In this document: positions 1 to 11,683 of the stretch, one piece after another
Position numbering within the stretch: position 1 is the stretch's first letter
Layout: every line of letters begins with the position of its first letter
Assembly (NCBI GenBank): GCA_943736015.1
Contig: OX031060.1
Span: forward strand, 9,313,501-9,377,500
Source: Tridacna crocea
Taxonomy: Eukaryota; Mollusca; Bivalvia; Cardiida; Cardiidae
Length of the DNA: 64,000 bases
Direction of reading: 5' to 3'
Translations under genes and position numbers: made by a program
Notes under the pieces: model-generated
The model's database searches: none
What the model saw: the letters and a program-made list of their open reading frames with translations, nothing else
What the model was told of the DNA's origin: nothing

Positions 1-3000
1 TTTTATTGTTAATATCGCCAATCTGGTGTGGCTTTATTTATTTTTAGCTTCACTGGCCAAAGACCAGCAAGCTTATGTCATGGCCTTGTGTCTGTTGTTT
101 ATTGCATGTACATACATGCAAGTGCTAATTTTTATTTCAAACACTTTCTTTGAAGTTACCTTTAGAAACTTCTGAAACTGCCATTTTATACTTACTATCT
201 TAAAAATTATTCTCTCATGGTGCTGTTTAGGATTCCTTCCTATGAAACCAAAACTGAATAGTAATTAAAATCTTCAAAAATCCTTTCCAGAATGGCAGGT
301 TTTATCTTGAAGATCTCTTCAAGATGGCAAAAATGAATCTTTGAGGGACTTCTTTCAGTTTTCTTAATTCCATTTTGATTCTTCAAAGAACATGGCTGCT
401 TTGGTGTCTGCTTTACTAGCCTAATGATCAGGGGAAATGAATTCATTAAAGATAAACTGTAGTTTGTCGCAATCTCTATCTCTCTTGTTTATGAAGTGTT
501 CTGTAACATGATTGGTATTGCGTGTTCAAGCGTTTTAGCTAGAAAATGTTGAGTAAGCTTTTACCAATGGTTTATCCTGATACATATTAATGCTAATTTT
601 TAGACAAGTTGAATATTCAACATGTGGTATGGTTTGTAATGTTGTTGTTTATTTCTCAAAAACTTTATTATTCATGCCATTGAAAAATCTATTTCTGCTG
701 AGTTTTAGAAATTTTCTTGTCAAGATGGAAGGTTTTATCTCTCAAGTTGTCCATGCTCATTGATATTTTGTATGATTGATACTTAATTAGACTTGCTTGT
801 ATTTAATAAGCTTTTTGGCTATGCTTATTTTATTTATGAACTTGTACTGCCATCATACAGATTATTTATGGTTTACTGTCTCTGTGATTGCCAAGTAATT
901 TTCATACCCATTTACTTAGTAAGACAGTGGAGCGACACTGGGCCATCATGGCCCCCTTAGTCATTTCTTTAATTATTATTATGCAGAAATGAATGAAAGA
1001 AATGCAGCCTAGCTAAACTGCATAAAAGATGCCTGTTTAATGACAAATGTTCAAAACCTGTAGAAATTGCTTAGAAGCTTGTGCTATTTTTTGAAAACAT
1101 TGTTTATGACCAAAGTGTTATTTGTTTTAGTGTGAGTCACCTTTCTATTGTTGCCTTAAAATCAACATGTTAATGTAGAATTATGTATGGGAAAATAAAC
1201 ATAGAGTTTTTGTGGTGTAACAAACTTTATTTTTGCCTTATTTAATGATTTTATGCAAATTCATTGGAACTTGAAGGTAAAGGGGATTTTTTCTATTTGA
1301 ATGGACAACAACAACAACAACAGTAAAAAAAAAGTTTTACATCTTTTACAATATGTAAATTACAACCAATTTATTTGAGATTAGTTCCAAGAATTAGGTA
1401 CATGTATAAAGACAGCTGTACAACTACACAGAAAAGTTGGGCAAACACTTATATTGTGCAAACCCTTCAATTTCACAAGAGCAGCCAGTGCTCATAGTGC
1501 CCTTATAGTTTGGCTTTTGTTCAGGTGGAAATCATGCAATATCTGTCATAAACAAGAAATACCCTTCAAAGATAGACTCCAAAGTAGTGACTCCAAACTT
1601 CTAGTGGATGTAAAAATGATTAACCAAATTGCTTTTGTTTGCAGAAATTACATGTACCCTTTTTGTCTATGCTAATAAAAGCTTCGATTTCAGGATTTAA
1701 ACTGTTTCTGTTTTACAGATTTACACTAGACATTATACTTTATGTAAGCCAGGCAGCACTGTGTGTTAGTAATTCATTTATAGTTCTATGATGTTTGTAT
1801 ATTACATATACATGTACATATATCAATTCATTTATTCTTATTCCTTGCTTTTCTATGTTCAGACACATACAAGTGATGTACCTGTTATCCTCATGTTACA
1901 CGTCGTACCAGCGTTCGTCCATGCATAACGTACTTCATGTTGCCTCAACACTGCTAGGTTGGTCGCTATCACCGTGGAAACTGACTGGTGTTTGACTGTA
2001 TCTTTATGTGTGCATAATTTTAGAGTTGTTCTTATTTTCTCTTTGCTCTATCTTGTGTCAACATGTTTTTAACAGTTTATACAACACTGAATTCAAAATA
2101 TGAATGCAAACTAATGGACTATGAGTCTTTTTAACCTATTTCCCTGATATTTTCTAGTGATATCTTTACCATCATGTATATGTACTCTGATGTATTTTCA
2201 AATATAAAATTCATCAGCAATATGTTGTCAGACGGAAATTCAGATAAACTTGCAAAGAGATGTTATGAAAAATATAGATACAAGAATTGTCTATCCTGGT
2301 AATTGCAGCATTTAGCATAATGCTGCTTAGCTACTTAAAATGTCCAAAAGATAAGGCCACAAAACAGATCAGCACCTTGTATGAGTTATTTGTCAGTTTT
2401 GACTAACATACTAATTTTCTGGTTTGTGCAAGATAAATGTATAGGATGTTCAAACGTTAGATATCAGAATGGTTAACCTTAAGTAAGGTATCAGATACAC
2501 TAGTTCTAAGGAAAAAAATTAGACATTTGAAAAAAAAGTTATGGTAAAAACTGTTGTGGCAAGAAGGAGACTTTGTTTTTAGTATGTTAGAAAATGGTTT
2601 CTAGTTTCTTTTCTTTTGTAAAGATAATGTATCAGGGAAGTGGTCAATTTTTTAAAAGACATTAGTTTGTTCTTTCATTTATGCTCATCTTTTTTGTCTT
2701 TATTTCAAGGCTGTTGTGTGAAGCTTTTTTATTTGACGAGTTCATAATCTTAGTGTTACTATGGTGGTTTTTCTTGGGGTGTCTCTAACAGGAAGTATTA
2801 TGTACATAGTATTATGTACATTCAAAGTTTAAATAGGCATTTGTTTTGTTTTCCAATTCATGGTTAAATGTTGCTCCTCAGTCTAAATCCATTACCAAAC
2901 AAGCCGGTGTTTTCACCCAGAAGAATGCTTTTGAAAGCATTAATGACAATGTGAGAAAATGCTGTAAGATGGGTATTTTAATCCTTGTTCCAAAATGTTT

Positions 3001-3065
3001 TTAAATCCCTTCAAAGACACATCCCATCATTTGAGACACATTTTGTCATCTGCAAATGCTTTCAC
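1..3065. other. AT-rich DNA, no gene recognised
   Basis: No open frame here resembles a known protein; all are under 75 codons and start and stop at random. Visible items are a (CAA)5 run at 1306-1321, a 14-bp direct duplication (AGTATTATGTACAT) around 2795-2821, a solo terminal fragment at about 929-960 (listed separately) and a weak relic of the TTAA MITE near 2885-3010. It could be intronic or intergenic; the sequence alone does not decide. Confidence 0.5.
929..965 (+). mobile_element. Solo 3' terminal fragment of the 12-14 kb bivalve repeat family
   Basis: The sequence GGAGCGACACTGGGCCATCA followed by TGGCCCCCTTAG matches in layout the right end of the large element at 12,115-14,035: a GAGCGA box, then a short hairpin (here GGGCCAT-C-ATGGCCC, there GGACCAT-C-ATGGTCC), then a C-T-rich end. 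The two hairpins differ in bases but keep pairing. Only the end is present; the rest of the element is not visible upstream. Confidence 0.5.
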
Positions 3066-3294
3066 TTAACCCATTACCACACAATCCCTACTTTTGACGC
3101 CCCTGAGAAAGACATCTTTTGAAAACACTGTGGGAAAAGGAGAAAATGCTGGTAACCAGCATTTTCTCCTTTTCCCACAGTGTTTTCTACCCTTCCCAGA
3201 ACAAATTTCTATTTTTCAGCCACCTTTATTTTGTCGTCTGCAAATGCTTTCAATTTGGACCAGTCCAAAATTTTCTCGTGTGGTAAAGAGTTAA
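3066..3294 (-). mobile_element. TTAA palindromic MITE, full copy (family description)
   Basis: Reference copy, 229 bp including a TTAA at each end. In this orientation it begins TTAACCCATTACCACACAAT and ends with the complement of TTAACTCTTTACCAAACGAC-type sequence (TGGTAAAGAGTTAA), so the outermost ~14 bp are imperfect inverted repeats. The middle is a near-perfect palindrome with ~33-bp arms around GGTAACC, containing GTGGGAAAAGGAGAAAATGC and its complement. No coding capacity. TTAA flanks and C-rich termini fit a non-autonomous piggyBac-like element. Strand is assigned so that the plus orientation starts with the ACCAAACGACAAAATTTTAG end. Confidence 0.85.
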
Positions 3295-3789
3295 GATATG
3301 TATAAGATTTTGTTGTTTGATAAAGGATAAACAATGGATGGTCAGAAAACCCAACTCAATGATATCAAAGTTTTTGTTTTTTCTCACCAGGGAAAAAACA
3401 GCTGTAAAAAATTGGTATGGATAATTATTACTGCAGGTTGCATTCAATTTCAAGTCTGGTTTTTTTTTTTGTCCTTTATGAATTTAAGGTTCTTTTATTT
3501 TACTTTGAAGTCAAATACATTTTTGAACATTGTAGCACACATTTTTTTTTTAAACTTTTAAATGTTTGTATGCCATTTTTGTTTTGAGATGATTTGATGC
3601 ATTTCTACAGAGTCTGTTTGCAAAAAATGTCAGGTACTTTGGTGGTTGAACCAATTCAATTTTTCCTAAACCCTGAAGTAGTATAGCTTACTACCTTGGA
3701 GTCTTCTAGTTAAACCTTTGGCTTGCAACAAAGTGTAGCTTCACCCAAACATCTGCAAACAACTAATTTAATTCTAATACAAGTGAGCT

Positions 3790-3906
3790 TTAAGTTCTCT
3801 GATAAGACAGAAAGTATTGTGGGAAAAGGAGAAAAAGTTGGTTTCTAGCATTGTCTCCTTGTACCACAATGTTTTCAGAACTATGGGTTGCTTGGTAAAG
3901 GGTTAA
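3790..3906 (+). mobile_element. TTAA palindromic MITE, right-hand part
   Basis: Hairpin core (TATTGTGGGAAAAGGAG and TTGTACCACAATGTTTTC) and the right end GGTAAAGGGTTAA are present; the left third is missing or too diverged to see. The arms are noticeably mismatched, so this is an old copy. Confidence 0.6.
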
Positions 3907-4323
3907 AATCTTGAAGTTTCACAAGCATTTTTTTAAATTTTATGTTCAGGGTAAATTTTGTTGTTTTCTCTTTTAGTTATTTTTCATTTGCTATGGGTAT
4001 AAGGAAATGAAAATTCTGAGATGTCCATGTTTTGTTTTAACTATTGACCTTATGATACATTAATAAATATTCATTTACTTTTATGATATATAGATGTATA
4101 TATTGAAACTCATGTGCCCTCTTTTCATCAAGAAGTTTTTGCTGTATTTCAAAAGAAAAAGCATTTATGATGACAAGGTAATCATTCAAAGTGCAATGGT
4201 GTCATTCAACATCAAAGAAATTACATAAAACGCTAAATGCTCATTATTTCTTGGCCCATAATTTGGCAAGCTTTAAAATTTAATGCTTTACTTCTTTTTA
4301 CATACTGTCATGGAGCTTTTGGA

Positions 4324-4549
4324 CTAAACTCTTTCCGAAACAAGCCCTTTTTACGTGTTTGCAGTACAAATCTTTAGAAAACACTGTGGGAAAAGGAGAA
4401 ATTGCTCATAAAGAGCAATTTCTGCTTTACCCACAGTGTTTTCTAGCATATCGGAAAATTTTCTGCCATTCTCATCAAATTCAAAATTGTCATTTGCAAA
4501 CACTTTGAGGTTGGGACAGTCTTAAATTTGTCATTCGGGAAAGGGTTAA
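4324..4549 (-). mobile_element. TTAA palindromic MITE, subfamily B
   Basis: A distinct subfamily. The end reads CTCTTTCCGAAACAAGCCC, and the palindrome centre is AGAAATTGCTC-ATAAA-GAGCAATTTCT instead of the GCTGGTAACCAGC centre of the main type. The arms still pair, with CACTGTGGG and CCCACAGTG. The right end is CGGGAAAGGGTTAA. The copy at 55,167-55,393 is its close relative. The left TTAA is mutated to CTAA. Confidence 0.7.
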
Positions 4550-6203
4550 ACATGGACTCCTCGAGGACATTTTAAGACATGCAGAATTTATATTTTAACA
4601 GTATCAAGGAAATCAAATTGATTTAACTGTAAAATTCTACAAGTAATTTCTACTATCATCAACTTGTTTTTGAAGCATGTATATACATGCACTTCAAGTG
4701 AAAAAAATGTTATAAAACAGATAGAATGCTGTTTTCTTTTTCTTCAGTTCAATAGCTTTTAATAAAAAAAAAAGTGAAACACAATCATGAATATGAAAAC
4801 ATATCATTGAGATCTGGGGTTGTTTACCAGTCTGTTTTGTTTTTCTATCTTTTTTCTTTCTATCACATTGCAAATAATGTACCTGTTTGTTACTGCATTT
4901 GTTAATGGTGTCTATGGTTAATTTGATACATTTTTCTACACTTTTCCAAATAGGATCTTTTTAGAGAAGACTAATGAAAACTAAGTATTGATAAACATTT
5001 GGTTCAGACACATTTTTGGCATGTAGCGAAAATTGTTCAACAACTTTTCTATTCAGTATTCAAGGGATACCAACCCAACTATAATATCTCAAAAAAACTG
5101 TATAATTTTGAAAGAAATGAAAAATCTTTGTAACATTTTTTTCGGTACCAGAGCATTGTTTGCTATTTTGAGTCTAGACACAATTACTTTGTTACATGTA
5201 AATAACTAGTACTCAAAGTACTTATTTTTCTCTGTTTCACACTAAATGTAGCCATAGAGAAAATGAAAATGAAATCAATTTTTCTGATATTATTGCAGGA
5301 TTCTTAGTTCACTGTTTGTTGTTTTATGTTATATTTACAAAAAATCAAAAGGAACTTTTTTTCCCCCCATAGATATCAAAGAGTATGCATGTTTTCTTGG
5401 TGTGAGTTTTAGGTTTGGTTGTAGTATTGTGTGATTTAAATAGTTGTTTGAACGTTTTGTTGATCAAAGATGAAACAGAAAAGAAGATGCAGTTTTATCT
5501 TTGATCTACTCTTTCTTCTTGTTGATTTTGATTTGAAAAATGAAAGAAATGATAAAAAAATACCAGGAAGGGATGAAAGTTTTCTTGGCTCCAAATATTT
5601 CTCAATGACACTTCTACCAAAAAGTAACAGGACACTGTATAACATGAAAGAGAGTTACAATCATAATAGACATGACATGATAATGACGAAAAATACCACT
5701 CTCTCACACCTTTCACGATGGATCAAAAGTTCTTCTTTGTATTGCTTTGATTATTATGCATGCTAATCTTTGATCTCTATGGTATGAAATAAAAATCCAA
5801 ATGAACTAGTATTGTTTTGAAAGGACAATGGTGGAAGTATATAGTAATGTATCACAATTTTGTTCTCATTGAGACTTAGTCTTGTCATTTCCTGACAGAA
5901 ACTTGACATGTATGATCCTAAACAGTGGATCCATATAAAGGATGATATTCATCCAGTGCTTACGTGCAAAATCAAAATGTAGTGAAATAGAGTTATGTAT
6001 GGTATTATGAAAGGAAGATTATAATTATGGTATTACATATTCAAGGGGTACTTGTTGAGTTTGGAAAAATATAGGTATGTGTATACATAAAATATATTGT
6101 AGATAGGTAAAAATAAATTGGTTCTGTCAAGCCTTGTTCAGGAAGTGAGCTGTGATATCTAGCTATGGGGATATTTATGTCTGTGACCAAGTACACAATT
6201 CGC
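4550..6203. other. AT-rich DNA, no gene recognised
   Basis: Nothing here resembles a known protein or RNA. The longest open frame (98 codons, 5470-5766) begins inside a short inverted repeat (5462-5505, arms starting GATCAAAGAT and ending ATCTTTGATC) that matches the GATCAAGATCAGACTGCA hairpin family seen elsewhere in the window, so it is not credible as a gene. Confidence 0.5.
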
Positions 6204-6274
6204 TGGGTGAGAGCAATACTGTTGTAAGTGCCTATACAATGTATAGGCACTTACAACAGTATTGCTCTCACCCA
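6204..6274. repeat. Perfect 71-bp palindrome (35-bp arms, 1-nt centre)
   Basis: Left arm starts TGGGTGAGAGCAATACTGTT and the right arm is its exact reverse complement, ending AACAGTATTGCTCTCACCCA; the centre is a single A at 6239. All 35 pairs match. A diverged relative with the same core (GCAAG...TATTG...AAGT...ATATA) lies at about 7577-7640, so this is a small foldback repeat family and not a one-off. No terminal repeats or target duplication are evident. Confidence 0.85.
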
Positions 6275-6840
6275 TCAACATGTTCACAGTCATAATGGTT
6301 GATATTTCAAAGCTCAAATAATTATTTTGCTTAGAGAAATATTCCCTCTTCCCATACTTAGATATCTGGAGAGGTTATGTTGTAAATCGTGATTTCTGAT
6401 AGATCACTGGACATATTTGGTGTTTGTATTGTTCATATTGTTTGAAGAAAAGATATGTTTTTGTGAAACACATGTATTTGTATTAATTGTTCTAACATTG
6501 TCATGTATCATATTAACACAATACTAAAAAGACCACCTGTTTTTGGAAAGCCATAGCAGTTTTGTAAACTGTAGGAATTTATTAATTTAAAATCTTATTT
6601 GCTTTCAAAGTGAAACAGAGGTTCATTTTTGAAGGTCATTATTGAAGTTTTATTACCATTTGCATTAGCCAGTCAACAGGATTTTACATTTGTCTATATG
6701 AAAAGCATTTTAGCTGTGCTTCATGAAAAAGGGGCTTAATGCATCTGTGAAAAGTCTCATCCCCAGTCAGCCTTCCCAGGGCCTAAACTTTTCTCTAATG
6801 GTCAATTTTGTAATTATAAAAGGACCAGCTTACCTCGTAA

Positions 6841-7060
6841 TTAACCCATTACCACTCAATCCCTCCTTTTGATGACCCTGAGAAAGAAGCCTTAAGAAAA
6901 CAGTAGAAAATGGAGAAAATGTGGTAACCAGCATTTCCTCCTTTTCCCACGATATTTTCTACTCTTCACAAAACAAATTTTTAATTTTCAGTCACTTTTA
7001 TTATGTCGTCTGCAAATGCTCTCGATTTGGACAAGCCTAAAATAGAGTTAGGTCTGGCTG
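6841..7060 (-). mobile_element. TTAA palindromic MITE
   Basis: Starts TTAACCCATTACCACTCAAT; hairpin left arm is damaged (CAGTAGAAAATGGAG) while the right arm is close to consensus. The far end is shortened: the GTCGTTTGGTA segment is missing before AGAGTTAGG. Confidence 0.75.
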
Positions 7061-7330
7061 TTAGCTTTTATATGTTGGCTCCAAGTTTTACATACATTCT
7101 GTTGATCTGTATGACTCAAGGTTGTGAACATTGAAACACCCCAATAGTTAGATTATATTGTCCTATGGACAATGACATTCATCATCTTTTTATCTATTTT
7201 GTTTGCATATTGAAAAACTCACTCACCCTGTCACTACTAAAAAATCAAATTTCATCTTGTGTTTCTCTAGCACACAGCATCTGAAAGTTTCTCAAACAAC
7301 AATTTTTTTTACTTGTCCAAATTGAAGGCA

Positions 7331-7549
7331 TGTAACCCATTGCCACACAATCCATACTTAAGACCCCCGTAAAAAAGAAGCCATTTGGAAATATTGTGGG
7401 AAAAGGAGAACCAGCATTTTCTCCTTTTCCCACAGTGTTTTCTACCCAGCTGGAAACAAATTTAAATTTTTAAGTTATGTTTATTTTGTCATCTGCAAGT
7501 GCTTTCAATCTGGACCAGTCTAAAATTTTGTCGTTTGGTAAAGAGTTAA
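7331..7549 (-). mobile_element. TTAA palindromic MITE with shortened hairpin
   Basis: Ends are GTAACCCATTGCCACACAAT and GGTAAAGAGTTAA. The hairpin has lost part of its left arm (GGAGAACCAGCATTTTC), so the arms are unequal. The outer pairs also no longer match (ATTGTGGG against CCCACAGTG). Confidence 0.75.
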
Positions 7550-7576
7550 AGACCACATATCAAATTGAGGGGTAAG

Positions 7577-7640
7577 TGCAAGACTATTGCAAGTTCATAT
7601 ACATTTTATATGCACTTACAATACTCTTGCTTTTAGTCTT
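7577..7640. repeat. Diverged relative of the 6204-6274 palindrome
   Basis: Contains GTGCAAGACTATTGCAAGTT on the left and ATGCACTTACAATACTCTTG on the right, which still pair imperfectly around ATACATTTTATAT. The same AAGTGC, TATAC and CAATA blocks occur in the perfect palindrome 1.3 kb upstream. Confidence 0.55.
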
Positions 7641-7669
7641 GAAATGTAGCAATCAAAATTTCTGTCTCT

Positions 7670-7925
7670 GGTAGGGTAGACAACATTTTGGGAAAAGGAG
7701 ACAACGTGCTTCATCAGTATTTTCTCCTTTTTGTCCTAGAATACTTTCAAAAGTCTGTTATGTCAAGGTCTTCAATTCAAAGCTGAATATGAAATGTTAG
7801 AAAACATCGCAGTGACAGGAAAAGATGCTGGTTAGTATCACTTTTTTCCTGTTCCCACTATGTTTTCAAAAGTTATTTTCTGTAGTTTTGTGAAAAATTG
7901 GGATTGTGTGGTATAGGACCAAAGC
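7670..7925 (+). mobile_element. Two decayed TTAA MITE copies
   Basis: Around 7676-7760 there is a degraded hairpin (GGGTAGACAACATTTTGGG ... TATTTTCTCC). A second follows at about 7797-7921 (GAAAACATCGCAGTGACAGG) ending GGGATTGTGTGGTATAGGAC. Both keep the order of the family but many positions have drifted, so they are older than the copies at 3 kb or 63 kb. Confidence 0.5.
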
Positions 7926-8216
7926 ATTGTGGGAAAATTGAGCAGATTCACTGGAATAAAAAACTACTTCAATTTCAATACAGATTGAAATAAGATTCTG
8001 TTTGCACAATTTATTCTTTAGTAGCATGACTTTAACCTATACTATAAGATGCAGACAAGCACTCAGGAAATTAGTGTTAATTGTTATCTTTAATGATAAA
8101 TAGGCAGTGAAACTTCTTTTTTGTAAAATTACATGGAGACATTGCTAAAGTGCCAGAAGGAGCTTTTGATACTTATTTCTGTGTTGTGTTTGAGGAATAA
8201 CCCTGAACAAACAACT

Positions 8217-8390
8217 CCCACTCGAAACAACTACCTTGCTAAAGACAGGTTTTGAAAATATTTAGGGAAATACAGCAGTTTCTTCTTTGCCCCATTGTTC
8301 CCATCGTGTCAGGCGCAAGATTTTCATTGGCTACAACTGCTTTCAAAATGGATTGGTCTAAAATTCTATATGCCAAAGGGTTGTAGCTTT
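8217..8390 (-). mobile_element. Decayed TTAA MITE relic
   Basis: Recognisable only by scattered blocks: CTCGAAACAACTACC at the start, GGTTTTGAAAATATTTAGGG, CCCCATTGTTCCCATC, and ATTGGTCTAAAATTCTATAT followed by CCAAAGGGTT at the end. It is closest to subfamily B. Confidence 0.35.
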
Positions 8391-8706
8391 GAATATGGGA
8401 GAGCTCTTGTAAAGGATACAGTCTGATCCCTAACTATGATAACATTTCAGGTGTATATAAACACAGGTGAGATTGTAAATAGCTCCATTTATGAAAATAT
8501 TTTCATGAGGATAGGGAATAATATTTGCACAGATAAAATTTGAAAAATAAGTAGGAAAAAACGAAAATATGCATAGATTAAGTAAAATTGAAAGTAATTA
8601 CATACTGTTATATGTAATATAGGTAGGAAGAATTCAACATGTTTATAAAGGGTAAATTAGCTTAATTAATGATGAGAAAGGATTATTTCAAAGGATTATC
8701 TCAAAG

Positions 8707-8914
8707 TTAAACACTTTACCAGACAATCAAGAGTTTGAGCAACCCTTAGGAAGGAGTTTTTTCTGAAAGTGTTGTAATTAGCATTTTCTCTTTTCCAACA
8801 ATGTTTTGTATCCTAACAGATACAATTCCTAGTATTAAAACAAAATTTAATTGTCTTCAGTAGAAGTTTATCTATTTTGACAAGTCTAAAATTTTGTAGT
8901 TTGGAAAAGAGTCG
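8707..8914 (-). mobile_element. Decayed TTAA MITE copy
   Basis: Begins TTAAACACTTTACCAGACAA and ends TTTTGTAGTTTGGAAAAGAG. The left arm of the palindrome has largely been lost, and ATTAGCATTTTCTCTTTTCC survives of the right arm. Confidence 0.55.
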
Positions 8915-9561
8915 ATAAAATGTGTACATGTAACTGTTACAAATAAATGTGCCTCTACTCGGTGTGATGTAATCTTTGTTACATTTAAGTCAAATAATAC
9001 AAAATAAAAATCTGTGATTAGAAAGTTGTTGTTTAAAGTAATCTAAGATTTGCTGTCAAATTGTATTGTTATTTTATGTTGTACCAGTCTCAATTGTGAA
9101 ACATAAAAGATCAGTTTGACATCCCATTTACCATACTTCATCTAATTAATGCACCGGGCACCATGCAAAATGCTGTCAGGGTGCCCATATTTCATTGTCA
9201 ATTTCACCAAATTTAAGTGTTGTCACTGAAGAATACAATTTAAGGTTAGGTTGAGTGTGAGTGGGGTTTATACAGAGGCCTCTGGGATAAGTCATATAGT
9301 GGGTGTGTTACTATTAGAGAGGGAGTGTTAATAAGATGAAATATGGTTTGTAGTTTAGAGAAAAAGCTGGCATAAAACGAGATCACATTACTAGCAGTAT
9401 CAAATAAAAACAAATGGTAAATCATAGTTTAATGATCACAACTTAAGTTGCTTATAATGACAGTGTAGATCAAGATCATGTTACTCAGATTGTGCTGTCT
9501 GATGTTGGATGCAGCTGTGTGCCATTTTGTGGCTAAAATAGGGCAAACGTTGCATTTAACT

Positions 9562-9790
9562 TTAACCCTTTACCAACCGACAAAGTTCTAGCCTTGTCCT
9601 AATTGAAAGCATTTGCAGACAACAACAAAAATCTGACTCAAAAATTAAAATTTGCTTATGGGAGGGTAGTAAAAATTGTGGGAAAAGGAGAAAATGCTGG
9701 TTACCAGCATTTTCTCCTTTTCCCACAATGTTTTCAAAAGACCCTTTACTTAAGGTTTTTATAAGTCGGGATTGTGTGGTAAAGGGTCAA
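9562..9790 (+). mobile_element. TTAA palindromic MITE, full copy
   Basis: 229 bp, beginning TTAACCCTTTACCAACCGAC and ending GTGTGGTAAAGGGTCAA (the right TTAA has become TCAA). The palindrome is intact around GGTTACC. Confidence 0.85.
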
Positions 9791-9857
9791 AGTGCAAATA
9801 AACTTAAATGAATGTTTCTGTCCAGAAAAAACAATACCTGTAGTTGTGAGAGGCACT

Positions 9858-10092
9858 TTAACCCCTTACTATACAGTCTCAAAATTTAAGGTGCTGGCCA
9901 GTAAAGCATTTGAAAGCATTGTGTGAGAAGGAGAAGATGCTGATTTCCAGCATTTTTGTCCTCTTCCATCTGTTTTCTACCCTTTCAGTAATGAATAGAT
10001 AAATTCTATAATTTGAGCTACGTTACATTTGTTGTGTGAAAATGTTCTCATTTTGGACCTGCCTAAAATATTGTTGGTTATGAGAAAAAGCT
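9858..10092 (-). mobile_element. Diverged TTAA palindromic MITE
   Basis: Starts TTAACCCCTTACTATACAGT. Core reads AAGCATTGTGTGAGAAGGAG with right arm CAGCATTTTTGTCCTCTTCC. The end is diverged (TGCCTAAAATATTGTTGGTT). Confidence 0.6.
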
Positions 10093-10439
10093 CTTTTTTG
10101 CCATAAAATATTGCTGTATATTGGACAGTTGCATTCTGAGATCAGACTTCATAATTCTGTACAGTCTTATCTTGATCTGTGAATTCATGCTTCGCATTGC
10201 AGTGATAAGGGAAAGTAGGCCTATTTTAGAATTGTTTACTTAGAGATGATGGATGAAAAGATGTTTTCATAGATATTTGTGTTATTTTGTTTTACATTTT
10301 AATGATTTTAATTGGCAAATCAACAATTTTTTTATTTTTTTGAAAAATGTGAGTTACACATTTCATAGATGACTTTGGAAAACACTGGCAAAAGTAATAG
10401 TTGCTTGTAATTGCAAATTCTACTTTAAAGTGACAAGAG

Positions 10440-10895
10440 CAGCCGAAAGTGAACAGAACAGGTGTTAAAAATGCATTTTAATATAAGTGCTATCTTTCTA
10501 ACAGAATTGTATTACAAACATGAAAGCTTGCAACAAACTAGCTGAAACACAAACTGCATCTGATGGGATTCAAATCCATGGGGACAAATATCCTCATTTT
10601 TCGAGGTTTAACACTTTACCACTCAATTTCCGACTTGTAACGACCCTGAGAAAGAAAGCCGTCTAAAACATTGTGGGAAAAGGAGAAAATGCTGGTAACC
10701 AGCATTTTCTCCTTTTCCCACAATGCTTTCTACCCTTTTCCAACCAAATTTTAATTTTTGATTCACATTTATTTTGTTCTCTGCAAATGGTTTCAATTTG
10801 GACTAGTCCAAAATTTTGTCGTTTGGTAAAATTTTAAGGCCAATACCATAACTGCTGACTAAAGAGATATCGTCCAAAGGGTTCTTTATCAGGGT
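10440..10895 (-). repeat. tRNA-derived SINE split by a TTAA MITE
   Basis: Read on the minus strand, a tRNA-like head lies at about 10,839-10,885 (complement of CCAATACCATAACTGC and CTGACTAAAGAGATA), and a B-box-like block lies at about 10,560-10,575 (complement of GGGATTCAAATCCATGG). The same two parts, with the same MITE position and orientation between them, recur at 48,320-48,960, where the A-box reads TAGCTCAGTGGTTATGG. It is a repeat-borne Pol III promoter relic, not a functional tRNA gene. The left boundary is approximate. Confidence 0.6.
10608..10837 (-). mobile_element. TTAA palindromic MITE inserted in SINE
   Basis: 230 bp, from TTAACACTTTACCACTCAAT to GTTTGGTAAAATTTTAA, with an almost perfect hairpin around GGTAACC. 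It sits in the TTTAA of the SINE head, between A- and B-box regions. Confidence 0.85.
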
Positions 10896-10928
10896 CATCA
10901 AAAGTAGGGATTGTGTGGTAATGGGTTA
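10880..10928 (+). mobile_element. End fragment of a TTAA MITE
   Basis: Only the right end is present, from TTCTTTATCAGGGTCATC to GTGTGGTAATGGGTTAA. It directly follows the SINE head. Confidence 0.65.
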
Positions 10929-11224
10929 AGAGCTAACACATAACTTGTTTTAAATCTCAAATTCATTTGTTTTGATTAAAATCATGAAATGGTGCTTATG
11001 GGGGGGAAAACATTTTGTTTAAACCTTTTAGATAATATACTCTCCGTGTCTTGTTCATATTTGGAAGTGCCATTTAGAACTTTTTTTTAGGTTGATATTA
11101 ATGCTCTCAGTTCTTGCCAACTTTCAATTTCTTTTATGTTAAACTTTCTGTTTTTCTTTGGTAATAGATTTATAAAACCTTAAACTCCATATGCAGAGTT
11201 ACAACGTATACTTTCGTTCATTGG

Positions 11225-11412
11225 TTTCTTTCGACACGGCTTTTGGAAAGCATTGTGGGAAGTAGAGAAAACGCTGGTAACCAGCATTTTCTCCTTTTTC
11301 CACAATGTTTTCTACCATATCAAAGGCAAATTCTGTTATCTGAACCACATTTAGGTTGTCATCTGCAAATGCTTTTAATTCTGCACACATTTTTGTTGTG
11401 TGGTATTATAGT
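11225..11412 (-). mobile_element. TTAA MITE lacking its left end
   Basis: Hairpin (GCATTGTGGGAAGTAGAG ... TTTTTCCACAATGTTTTC) and the right-hand unique segment (GTTGTCATCTGCAAATGC) are present; the end is GTTGTGTGGTATTATAG and no TTAA survives. Confidence 0.65.
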
Positions 11413-11683
11413 CTAAATGCACTCTTTACAGTGTAAAATTTTAATGAAAGAAAAACAAAAATACATAAAAGATTATATGTTTTGAGCAGTCTCGAAATAG
11501 CCGATATTTAAAATCTGCTTACGATTTATTGAAACTTACATTTGGGATGAGTGAAGGGTACAAAATTTCTACAATGTGTTCAAAATTTTATTTTGGAACT
11601 ATGAGTGATTATTTTTTACTACAGGAGTTCCAGAATTAACTGTAAAAGCACTTTTCGCAACTCAAGTCCACCCTTGAGGCCAG

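Noticed and set aside
3094-3294. Recurrent small proteins with NQHFLLFPQCFLPF-type segments
   Set aside because: They are translations of the MITE hairpin, which gives the same peptide wherever a copy occurs.
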